Source: Candidatus Rokuibacteriota bacterium
GTDB lineage: Bacteria; Methylomirabilota; Methylomirabilia; Rokubacteriales; CSP1-6
Assembly: GCA_016184125.1 (NCBI GenBank)
Contig: JACPDG010000053.1
Location: 1 to 59,567 of the forward strand
Reading direction: 5' to 3'
DNA length: 59,567 bases
Shown: positions 51,375 to 59,567 of the stretch, piece after piece
Layout of the letters: every line of letters starts with the position of its first letter
Numbering within the stretch: the stretch's first letter is position 1
Notes under the pieces: generated by a model
What the model was told of the DNA's origin: nothing
The model's input: only the letters and a program-made list of their open reading frames with translations
The model's database searches: none
Program-made: the position numbers and the translations under genes

Positions 51375-53296
51375 ATCCGGCTGCCGACCCACGCGCCTTC
51401 GTAGAGCGCGTCGGCGATGATGCGCGGCTCGACGCAGTCGCCCACCGCGTAGACCTCGCGGACCTTCGTCCGGAGCTCATCGCCGCTCCATGCCGGCTGC
51501 GGCACCGAGCCGCGCGCCATGATCACGAGCTCCGCCGCCACGGCGTCTTCCCGGCCGGCGTCGTCCACCACGAGCGCCGTCCCGTTCGCCAGCTCACGGA
51601 CGTCGGAGCCGGTCCGGATCGCGACGCCGAGACGCCCCAGCCGTGCGAGGAGCGGCGCCCGGTAGGTCGCGACGACGTCGCCGGCGAGGTCTTCCGCCCG
51701 AGACCGGGAGACCAGTGTGACGCGGTTGCCGCGCTCCGCGAGGAACTCGGCGGTCTCGCAGCCCATCTGCCGTCCGCCGAGGACGACGACCGCCATGCCC
51801 TTGACCGGTGCACGGTCGTCGAGGACCTGCCACGCCGACAGCACCTGGCCGGGACGAGCGCCGGGGACCGGTTCCTCGAGCGGGCGCGCCCCGGTTGCGA
51901 CGACGATCGCGTCGATCTCGCCCTCGGTCAGCGCGTCCGGCCGGAACGTCGCCGACGTCCGCAGCACGACGCCCGCGTCTCGCGCCTGCGCGACGAGCCA
52001 GCGCGTCAGCCACTCGATCTTCGCCTTGTGCGGAGGCCGCGCCGCGAGGTGCAGCTGACCGCCGAGCTCGCTCTCGCGCTCGTAGAGCGTGACGCGATGC
52101 CCGCGCGTGGTCGCTCTCCGCGCCGCCTCGAGACCCGCCGGGCCTCCCCCGACGACAACGACGCGCTTGGGCGCCGCGGCCGGCGCGACGGCCGAGAACT
52201 CCCGCTCCCGACCTGTCTCCGGGTTCACGAGGCACCGGATCGGCCGCGTCCAGGCGAGCGCCATGCGGCAGTGGTCGCAGGAGATGCAAAGGCGGATGTC
52301 GTCGTCCTTGCCGGCGCGCGCCTTCGCGGGCCAGTCGGGATCCGCGAGGAGCGGCCGGGCGAGCGCGATGAAGTCGGCCTGCCGCCTGGCGAGCACCGCT
52401 TCCGCGAACGTGGGGTGACGGATCTCTCCGACCACGATGACGGGCACCGAGACGCGCTGCCTGATGGCCGCGCCGTGGCTCACGAGCCAGCCTTCGGGGC
52501 GCGCCATCGGGCTGGTGTCGGCCGGGACCAGCGTGATCGGTGCGGTGCCCCCGACCGACACGTGGATGGCGTCGACGCCCCACGCGTCGAGCGCCCGCGC
52601 GATCTCGACCGCCTCGTCGATCCCGTAGCCGCCCTCGGCGCTCAGCCGGAAGAGGATCGGGAACCTGGCACCGACCGCCTCGCGGACGCGTCGCACCACG
52701 AGCCCCGCGAACCGCAGACGATTGTCACGCGTGCCGCCGTAGGCGTCGGCGCGGACGTTCGCCGCGGGCGAGAGGAACTCGTGGATCAGGTACCCGTGGG
52801 CGCCGTGGATCTCGACGGCGTCGTACCCCGCGTGCTGCGCGCGCACGGCGGCCGCGGCAAAACGCTCCGCGAGCGTCTCGATCTCGCCGGTGCCGAGCGC
52901 GTGAGGCGCAACCTGGCTCCCGTCCTGAGCGACGGCCGACGGTGCGACGAGCACGCCACCCGTCAGCTCCGGTTTCGCCCGGGCACCGCCGTGGTGGATC
53001 TGGAGCGCGATGCGGGAGCCGGCACGGTGGACCGCCTCGACCAGCTCGACGTGCCCGGGGACGAGCGCGTCACGATCGATCCCGAGCTGGCACGCGAAGG
53101 CCTTGCCCTCGGGGGCGACGTACGCTGCCTCGACGATCACGAGTCCCACGCCGCCGGCGGCCCGTCGCGCGTAGTGCTCGACGCTGCGGTCCGTGACGGC
53201 TCCGCTTTCCGCGGCGAGCTGGACCACCATGGGCGCCATGACGAGGCGGTTCGGGACCTCCATCGGGCCGATCGTTCCCGGAGCAAACAGCAGCAT
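51371..53296 (-). CDS. NADH:flavin oxidoreductase / 2,4-dienoyl-CoA reductase-like
   Basis: A 641-residue modular flavoenzyme. Residues 1-340 are an Old-Yellow-Enzyme TIM barrel (LFAPGTIGPMEVPNRLVMAPM, LQIHHGGAR, GYDAVEIHGAHGYLIHEFLSP). The cysteines of CISCDHC and RCLVNPETG would hold a 4Fe-4S cluster. The C-terminal half has an FAD/NAD dinucleotide fold (VVVVGGGPAGLEAARRA) and a second GGG site. Start ATG 53296 has GGGAGG 6 nt upstream. Likely substrates are enoyl- or dienoyl-CoA esters or other enones. It is divergent from the trp operon. Confidence 0.92.
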   Translation of the reverse strand: MLLFAPGTIGPMEVPNRLVMAPMVVQLAAESGAVTDRSVEHYARRAAGGVGLVIVEAAYVAPEGKAFACQLGIDRDALVPGHVELVEAVHRAGSRIALQIHHGGARAKPELTGGVLVAPSAVAQDGSQVAPHALGTGEIETLAERFAAAAVRAQHAGYDAVEIHGAHGYLIHEFLSPAANVRADAYGGTRDNRLRFAGLVVRRVREAVGARFPILFRLSAEGGYGIDEAVEIARALDAWGVDAIHVSVGGTAPITLVPADTSPMARPEGWLVSHGAAIRQRVSVPVIVVGEIRHPTFAEAVLARRQADFIALARPLLADPDWPAKARAGKDDDIRLCISCDHCRMALAWTRPIRCLVNPETGREREFSAVAPAAAPKRVVVVGGGPAGLEAARRATTRGHRVTLYERESELGGQLHLAARPPHKAKIEWLTRWLVAQARDAGVVLRTSATFRPDALTEGEIDAIVVATGARPLEEPVPGARPGQVLSAWQVLDDRAPVKGMAVVVLGGRQMGCETAEFLAERGNRVTLVSRSRAEDLAGDVVATYRAPLLARLGRLGVAIRTGSDVRELANGTALVVDDAGREDAVAAELVIMARGSVPQPAWSGDELRTKVREVYAVGDCVEPRIIADALYEGAWVGSRI

Positions 53297-53345
53297 GCGA
53301 GCCTCCCTCTCATTCGCGTGAGCGCGGGTGAGCGCGGTCGTCGGT

Positions 53346-53374
53346 TTGACTTGCCGTGGCGAGTCTGACAGAAT
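53346..53374 (+). promoter_or_regulatory. Sigma-70-like promoter for trpC
   Basis: TTGACT (53346-53351), a 17-bp spacer and CAGAAT (53369-53374) lie about 100 nt before trpC, between the divergent oxidoreductase and trpC. Confidence 0.55.
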
Positions 53375-53411
53375 TTCTCGCACCTTCGGCCCAACCCGAA
53401 GCGAAAACCGC

Positions 53412-53480
53412 ATGGTGCACGCCCCGAAGCGAGCATTCCCCGCTGCCCTCGGTCTCGCGGCCCCCCACGAGGTCGCATGA
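53412..53480 (+). promoter_or_regulatory. 22-codon leader ORF overlapping trpC (no Trp codons)
   Basis: An ATG at 53412 in the trpC leader opens a 22-codon frame (start MVHAPKR) whose TGA overlaps the trpC ATG (ATGA at 53477-53480). It contains no Trp codon, so it is not a classical attenuation peptide. Coupling or chance are both possible. Confidence 0.3.
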
Positions 53481-54397
53481 CCATCCTCGACCGCATCGTG
53501 CGCGACAAGTACGAGGAGCTCGAGGAGCGCAAGGGCGCCGTGCCGCAGGCGCGTCTCGCGGAAGCCTGCCGTGCTCTCGGGCCCGCGCGCGACTTCGAGG
53601 GCGCGCTGGCTCCGGCTCCCGGGACCATACGGGTCATCGCGGAGCTCAAGAAAGCGTCACCGTCCCGGGGCGTGCTCGCGGAGGCGTTCGATCCCGTCGC
53701 GCTGGCGCGCGTGTACGACGCCAATGGCGCGGCAGCCATCTCGGTCCTCACCGACGAGAGGCACTTCCAGGGACGGCTGGAGTTGCTCGGCGAGGTCCGC
53801 GCGGCCGTGCGCGCACCGCTCCTGCGGAAGGACTTCACGATCGACGAGTACCAGCTCTGGGAGGCGCGGGCGGCGGGCGCGGACGCCGTGTTGCTGATCG
53901 TGGCGATCCTCGAGGAGCCCTTGCTCGCGGACCTGCTCAGCGCGGCGCAGGGGCTGGGGCTCGCGGCGCTGGTCGAGGCGCACACCGGGCCGGAGGTCGA
54001 CAGTGCGCTGCGCGCCGGCGCCCGCATTCTCGGCGTCAACAACCGCGACCTGAAGACGTTCGAGACGCGGATCGAGACGACGCTCGACCTGCTGCCGCGG
54101 ATCCCGCCCGGGCCCATCGTCATCAGCGAGAGCGGGTTCTTCACGGCTGCCGACGTCCGCCGTGTCGCAGAGGCCGGCGTCGGCGCGATCCTCGTCGGCG
54201 AAGCGCTCGTGCGGGCATCCGATCCCGCCGCGAAGCTCCGCGAGCTGGTCAACCTCATGGGGGGCCCCGACATGGCCCCCCAAACCCCCCAGCGCTCGCA
54301 ACCGGCCCGGGAAACCCGGGCCGGTGCTCGACATTGCGCTCGGCCGGGCCCCGACATGGCCCCCCGAACCCCACAGGGCTCGCCAGGCCCGGGATGA
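53477..54397 (+). CDS. trpC: Indole-3-glycerol phosphate synthase with repeat-encoded tail
   Basis: TrpC closes the indole ring in tryptophan synthesis. The catalytic set is present: ELKKASPSRG (about 56-65), LLRKDF with K118, LVEAHT with E167, NNRDL (188-192) and ISESG with E218. The family core ends near residue 260. Residues 261-306 come from two repeat copies that begin at 54257, adding MGGPDMAPQTPQRS and a Pro/Arg-rich end. Homologues of about 260 residues are normal, so the native stop seems to have been replaced. Confidence 0.95.
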   Translation: MTILDRIVRDKYEELEERKGAVPQARLAEACRALGPARDFEGALAPAPGTIRVIAELKKASPSRGVLAEAFDPVALARVYDANGAAAISVLTDERHFQGRLELLGEVRAAVRAPLLRKDFTIDEYQLWEARAAGADAVLLIVAILEEPLLADLLSAAQGLGLAALVEAHTGPEVDSALRAGARILGVNNRDLKTFETRIETTLDLLPRIPPGPIVISESGFFTAADVRRVAEAGVGAILVGEALVRASDPAAKLRELVNLMGGPDMAPQTPQRSQPARETRAGARHCARPGPDMAPRTPQGSPGPG

Positions 54398-54432
54398 ACC
54401 CGGGCCCGTCTCGAACCCATGATTCCTTCACG
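54255..54432 (+). repeat. Two tandem hairpin-repeat copies across the trpC 3' end
   Basis: Copy H1: ATGGGGGGCC (54257-54266) and GGCCCCCC, then hairpin 2 with 11-bp arms ACCGGCCCGGG (54301-54311) and CCCGGGCCGGT (54315-54325). Copy H2 (54331-54432) is looser: GGCCCGGG and CCCGGGCC with an ATGAA loop, ending with the tail GATTCCTTCACGG. The trpC frame stops inside H2 at 54397. Confidence 0.9.
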
Positions 54433-54458
54433 GACTGGGATCGCGTGAGCCCGGCTCG

Positions 54459-55151
54459 ATGACGCGCGTGAAGATCTGCGGCATCACGACGCTCGAGGAC
54501 GCGATGATCGCGGTCGACGCCGGCGCCGACGCGCTCGGCTTCATCTTCGTGGAGGGGACGCCCCGGTTCGTGACACCCGAGATCGTCGCGCCGATCGTCC
54601 GCCGGCTCCCGCCGTTCGTCACGCCGGTCGGCGTCTTCTGGGACCACCCGGGCGGCCACGTGAAGGCGGTGGCGGAGGCGTGCGCGCTCCGCGCGCTCCA
54701 GTTCCACGGCGACGAGAGTCCCGAGGATCTCGCGGGCTACGCGTTGCCGGTGATCAAGACGGTGAAGATCGGTCCTCGACCGCCGGACATCGAGGGCTTG
54801 CCGGCGTACCAGTTCGAGCCGCACGCGCGCGTCCTCCGCTACGTCAAGCACGCCGGCGCGATCCTGCTCGACAGCGCCGCGAAATGGAGCGAGGGCGAGA
54901 CGCGACCGCCGATCGAGTGGGAGGTCGCGGCGCGGTACGCCGAGCGATCACCGCGAGGCGCGCGCGGTCCAGGAGGCCGTGTCGTTCCGATCATCCTGTC
55001 CGCCGGGCTCACCGCCGACAACGTCGCGCGCGCGATCGCGACCGCGCGGCCGTACGCGGTGGACGTCAACTCGGGGGTCGAGGCGCGCCCGGGCCGGAAG
55101 GACCCCGACAAGGTGTGGCGGTTCGTCGCGGAGGTGCGGAAGGCCGCATGA
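54459..55151 (+). CDS. trpF: Phosphoribosylanthranilate isomerase
   Basis: A 230-residue TrpF, somewhat longer than the usual ~205. The active-site Cys lies in VKICGITT (C7) and FHGDES and [13 protein letters not shown] are family segments. The extra length comes from an Arg/Gly-rich insertion ([20 protein letters not shown]) before the phosphate-binding loop. ATG 54459 follows the repeat tail with only a weak SD. Confidence 0.93.
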   Translation: MTRVKICGITTLEDAMIAVDAGADALGFIFVEGTPRFVTPEIVAPIVRRLPPFVTPVGVFWDHPGGHVKAVAEACALRALQFHGDESPEDLAGYALPVIKTVKIGPRPPDIEGLPAYQFEPHARVLRYVKHAGAILLDSAAKWSEGETRPPIEWEVAARYAERSPRGARGPGGRVVPIILSAGLTADNVARAIATARPYAVDVNSGVEARPGRKDPDKVWRFVAEVRKAA

Positions 55152-55161
55152 GGCTCCGTCG

Positions 55162-55165
<4 letters not shown>
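55148..55165 (+). other. 5-codon ORF linking trpF and trpB
   Basis: The trpF stop overlaps an ATG at 55148. The resulting MRLRR frame ends in a TGA (55163-55165) that overlaps the trpB ATG at 55162. The TGAGG here (55149-55153) doubles as the trpB SD. It may re-initiate ribosomes on trpB. Confidence 0.3.
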
Positions 55166-56363
<1,198 letters not shown>

Positions 56364-56367
<4 letters not shown>

Positions 56368-57215
56368 GCCGCCTGGATGCGGCGTTCTCGCGGCTGCGCG
56401 CGGCCGATGAGCGGGCGCTCGTCGCCTACCTGATGGCCGGGGACCCGTCGCTCGACGCGACGCGCGCGCTCGTCGTCGAGGCCGCGCGCCGTGGCGCGGA
56501 CGTCATCGAGCTCGGCGTGCCCTTCTCCGACCCGATCGCCGATGGCCCCGTCATCCAGCGAGCCGGCCAGCGGGCGCTCGCGGCCGGCACGTCGCTCGCG
56601 CGCGTGATCGAGAGCGTCACCGCGATCCGCGCCGAGGTCAGCGTGCCGCTCGTGATGTTCACGTACTACAACCCGGTGCTGGCGTTCGGCCTGAAGGCGT
56701 TCGCGTCGGCCGCCGCGGACGTGGGCATGGATGCGGTCCTCGTCCCCGACCTGCCGCCCGAGGAAGCCGACCCGCTGCGCGCGGAGACCGATGCGGCCGG
56801 CATCGACATCGTGCACCTCGTGGCCCCGACCACGCCGCCCGCGCGCGCCCGCATGGTCACCGCCCGGAGTCGCGGGTTCGTGTACGTCGTGTCGTTGACC
56901 GGCGTGACGGGCGAGCGTCAGGCGTTGCCGCCGGACCTCGGAGCCCAGCTGAAGGCGCTCAGACGGATCACGCGGAAGCCCCTCTGCGTCGGGTTCGGCA
57001 TCTCGACGGCGGAGCAGGCGGCGGCAGTCGGTCGCCACGCCGACGGCGTGGTGGTCGGCTCCGCGATCGTGCGCCTGATCGAGCACCAGGGGACCTCGCC
57101 GTCGCTGGTGAAAGACGTGGGCGAGTTGATCGCGTCACTGAAGCAACCCCTCCGCGCGCCATCAGCAACCAGCGCGAAGACGTCGACCGAGTCTCCGAGC
57201 ACGGGACGTCGGTGA
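56364..57215 (+). CDS. trpA: Tryptophan synthase alpha chain
   Basis: A 283-residue TrpA cleaving indole-glycerol phosphate. Catalytic E49 ([12 protein letters not shown]) and D60 (SDPIADGP) are present, as are [18 protein letters not shown] and GFGISTAEQ. The last ~20 residues ([20 protein letters not shown]) exceed the usual end and look like extension into spacer sequence. Confidence 0.96.
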
Positions 57216-57310
57216 CGCGATGACAGCCGGACGAGCGGCATCCGAGCATGAGTCGTCGCTGGCGCAGAGTGCGGGCGCGTTCGAGCGCCGGCTTTGCCGG
57301 CGCAATCGAT

Positions 57311-57396
57311 GGGGGGAGGTTCGGAAGGGGGGCGGAGCCCCCCTCCGAGGGAGTCGTGGGGGGAGGTTCGGAGGGGGGGCGTAGCCCACCTCCGAG
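57311..57396 (+). repeat. Two tandem copies of a second hairpin repeat before accD
   Basis: GGGGGGAGGTTCGGA is followed by a G-rich arm, GGAGCCC or GTAGCCC, then CCTCCGAG, at 57311-57349 and 57357-57396. Each folds as TCGGA...TCCGA around a G6/C6 stem. The motif differs from the main family (no CCCGGG hairpin). The run sits directly before the accD start. Confidence 0.8.
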
Positions 57397-57402
57397 TGAC
57401 AG

Positions 57403-58245
57403 ATGTGGTTCAGGCGCGAGGCGCCGCGGCGCAAGGTCCAGATCGCCGAAGGGCTCTGGGTCAAGTGCGACTCGTGCAAGGAGATCATCTACCGCGTCGA
57501 GGTCGAGCGGGCGGGGCACGTGTGCCCGAAGTGCCGCTACCCGTTCCGGATCACCGCGCGTGACCGGCTCGCGCAGCTGGTCGATCCGGGGTCGTTCGAG
57601 GAGCGCAACGCCGGGCTCACGAGCGCGGACCCGCTTCGCTTCCGGGACACCAAGAAGTATCCCGACCGGTTGAAGGCGGCCCGGGAGAAGACGAACCTCG
57701 ATGAAGCCGTCATCACCGGGCTGGGCCGGATCGGCGGCTTCCCCGCCGCCGTCGCCGTCTTCGAGTTCGCGTTCCTCGGGGGCAGCATGGGATCGGTTGT
57801 CGGCGAGAAGCTCGCGCGCGCGATCGAGCTCGCCATCGACAAGCACGTGCCCGTGGTCATCGTGTCGGCCTCGGGCGGTGCCAGGATGCAGGAGGGCATC
57901 CTCTCGCTCATGCAGATGGCGAAGACCTCGGCGGCGCTCGAGCGGCTGGGGCGGAGCGGCTTGCCGTACCTCTCGGTGCTGACGGACCCGACGACGGGCG
58001 GCGTGACGGCGAGCTTTGCGATGCTGGGTGACGTGATCCTCGCGGAGCCCCGCGCGCTCATCGGCTTCGCGGGTCCGCGCGTCATCGCCGAGACGATCCG
58101 GCAGCCGTTGCCCGACGGCTTCCAGCGGTCGGAGTTCCTGCTCGAGCACGGGCAGATCGACCTGATCGTCGAGCGGCGCGACCTGAAGGACACACTCACG
58201 CGGCTCCTGGCGTTCTTCGCGGATCAGCCCGACTCCGTGGTATGA
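57403..58245 (+). CDS. accD: Acetyl-CoA carboxylase carboxyltransferase subunit beta
   Basis: A 280-residue AccD that transfers CO2 from biotin to acetyl-CoA in fatty acid synthesis. The N-terminal zinc ribbon has C22, C25, C41 and C44. The crotonase-type core shows GGSMGSVVGEKLARAIELA and SASGGARMQEG. Its partner accA is not in the window. It overlaps folC (ATGA), the usual accD-folC pair. Confidence 0.97.
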   Translation: MWFRREAPRRKVQIAEGLWVKCDSCKEIIYRVEVERAGHVCPKCRYPFRITARDRLAQLVDPGSFEERNAGLTSADPLRFRDTKKYPDRLKAAREKTNLDEAVITGLGRIGGFPAAVAVFEFAFLGGSMGSVVGEKLARAIELAIDKHVPVVIVSASGGARMQEGILSLMQMAKTSAALERLGRSGLPYLSVLTDPTTGGVTASFAMLGDVILAEPRALIGFAGPRVIAETIRQPLPDGFQRSEFLLEHGQIDLIVERRDLKDTLTRLLAFFADQPDSVV

Positions 58246-59558
58246 CGTACGCCGAGGCCGTGGCGCGGCTGCTCGCGCTCCGCGGCGGCGAGCACGCCGG
58301 CATGCGGCCCGGCCTGGAGCGCATCGAGGGGCTGCTCTCGGCGCTCGGGCATCCCGAGGAGCGCTACGCGCTGGTCCAGGTCGGCGGGACGAACGGCAAG
58401 GGCTCCGTGTCGGCGATGCTCGCGACGATCCTGAAATGCGCGGGCCGCCGCGTCGGCCTCTACACGTCCCCGCACCTCGTCAGCTTCCGGGAGCGCATCC
58501 GCGTGAACGGCGAGGCGATCGGCGAGGACGCCGTCGCCGACGGCGTCGACGCGCTCGGCACGCTGGTCGCGCGATTCGACGCGACGATGTTCGAGGCCGC
58601 CACCGCGCTGGCACTCGACCACTTCGCGCGCGAGAGCGTCGACGTGGCGGTGCTCGAGGTCGGCCTCGGCGGGCGGCTCGACGCGACGACGGTGGGACAC
58701 CCGACCGCCACCGTGCTCGCGCGCATCGATCTGGACCACGAGGCGATCCTGGGCCCGACCATCGCGGCGATCGCGCGGGAGAAGGCCGCGATCATCCGGT
58801 CCGGCGTGGCGCTGTCGTGCGCCCAGGCGCCCGAGGCGGAGACCGTCGTCGTCGAGCGCGCGCGCCTGGCCGGCGTACCGCTCCTGCTCGAGGGGCGCGA
58901 CCTGTCCGTTCGCTCGCTCCACATCAGCCTCGACGGGCAGCGGATCGAGTGCGCCGGTCCGGGCTGGCGGTTCGAGGACGTGCACGTGGGTCTGGTCGGC
59001 ACGTATCAGCCGCCGAACGCCCTGCTCGCGGTCGCGACCGCACGCGAGCTCGGCGTGTCGGAGCAGGAGATCCGGGAGGGCCTGGCCCGCGTGCGGTGGC
59101 CGGGCCGGTTCCAGGTCGTCGGTGAGGGGCCGTGGCTGGTCCTGGACGGCGCGCACAACCCGGGAGGGGCGCGCGCGCTCAGGCGCTCGCTCCGGCAGGT
59201 CTTCGGCGAGCGCCCCATGACGCTGATCACCGGCGTGCTCCGGGACAAGGACGCGCGCGCGATCCTGGCCGAGCTCGTGCCGGTGGCCAAGCGCATCATC
59301 CTGACCCGGTCGTCCAATCCCCGCTCGGCGAGGCCCGAGGACTTGCGTGCGGCGCTGCCGGCCACGGCGGCGCCGGCCGAGGTGGCCGCGTCGGTCCCTG
59401 CGGCGCTGGGGCTGGCTGCGGCGTCGGGCCCGCACACCGTCGTTTGCGTGGCCGGGTCGCTCTCGCTCGTCGGCGACGCGCTCCGGCACCTCGCGGGTGG
59501 GAGCGATAAACCTTGCTCGATCGAAAAGCCGGCTGCTAGCATGGACTCTCTTTATTAA
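58242..59558 (+). CDS. folC: Folylpolyglutamate synthase/dihydrofolate synthase
   Basis: A 438-residue Mur-ligase-family enzyme adding glutamate to folates. The ATP-binding P-loop VGGTNGKGSVSAML is at about 47-60, with YTSPHLVSFRERIRVNG, VGLGGRLDATT and LDGAHNPGGARAL. ATG 58242 overlaps the accD stop. The gene is complete and ends 9 bp before the window edge. Confidence 0.95.
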   Translation: MTYAEAVARLLALRGGEHAGMRPGLERIEGLLSALGHPEERYALVQVGGTNGKGSVSAMLATILKCAGRRVGLYTSPHLVSFRERIRVNGEAIGEDAVADGVDALGTLVARFDATMFEAATALALDHFARESVDVAVLEVGLGGRLDATTVGHPTATVLARIDLDHEAILGPTIAAIAREKAAIIRSGVALSCAQAPEAETVVVERARLAGVPLLLEGRDLSVRSLHISLDGQRIECAGPGWRFEDVHVGLVGTYQPPNALLAVATARELGVSEQEIREGLARVRWPGRFQVVGEGPWLVLDGAHNPGGARALRRSLRQVFGERPMTLITGVLRDKDARAILAELVPVAKRIILTRSSNPRSARPEDLRAALPATAAPAEVAASVPAALGLAAASGPHTVVCVAGSLSLVGDALRHLAGGSDKPCSIEKPAASMDSLY

Positions 59559-59567
59559 CGAGGACTT

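Overview
The window is about 59.6 kb of very GC-rich bacterial DNA (roughly 70% by eye), densely coded and mostly on the plus strand. The gene content suggests a Gram-negative-type bacterium: a Wza-like outer-membrane export protein, a Wzc-like co-polymerase and a periplasmic HtrA protease. The style resembles uncultivated soil or groundwater lineages such as Candidatus Rokubacteria/Methylomirabilota or deltaproteobacterial relatives: CoA ligases beside UbiD/UbiX, a trpCFBA-accD-folC string, many GTG starts and GC-rich intergenic hairpin repeats. That placement is an inference; no rRNA or other phylogenetic marker gene is present.

Region 1 (about 0.2-7.6 kb) is an aromatic/acyl-CoA module: an AMP-forming acyl-CoA ligase, a PaaK-like ligase, an enoyl-CoA hydratase, a luciferase-like flavin oxidoreductase, a UbiD decarboxylase and the UbiX flavin prenyltransferase that makes the UbiD cofactor. 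Region 2 (7.7-13.3 kb) holds an anchored BON-like protein, a long TPR protein, an unknown secreted protein on the minus strand, a 64-residue protein followed by a cytidylate-kinase-like/BON fusion, and an HtrA protease on the minus strand.

Region 3 (13.4-50.8 kb) is one plus-strand exopolysaccharide locus of more than 30 genes. Nearly every junction is a stop/start overlap (ATGA, GTGA or TGATG). It contains a Wza-like exporter, an XrtA-type ATPase, a degenerate HD-GYP protein, a Wzc-like protein fused to SPOR-like domains, an O-antigen ligase/polymerase, a flippase, thirteen glycosyltransferases, four methyltransferases, an asparagine synthase, PHP, WbqC, PIG-L and DegT proteins, a WecA-like initiating transferase and GalU. 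Several members resemble exosortase (XrtA) EPS loci, but no exosortase is visible here. Near its 3' end the run is broken by a VapBC toxin-antitoxin segment. That segment sits inside the relic of a duplicated wbqC-pigL unit and is flanked by a 7-bp direct repeat.

Region 4 (50.9-59.6 kb) holds a coiled-coil protein, an Old-Yellow-Enzyme/dienoyl-CoA-reductase-like oxidoreductase on the minus strand, then trpC-trpF-trpB-trpA-accD-folC.

Two non-coding features stand out. One is a dispersed two-hairpin repeat family, found at or just after stop codons in regions 1, 2 and 4 but absent from the 37-kb EPS locus. Its outer stems covary between copies, and it supplies the C-terminal tails of two proteins, the acyl-CoA ligase and TrpC. 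The other is an 85-bp array of seven GTTCRCC-type half-sites in alternating orientation between the hydratase and the flavin oxidoreductase.
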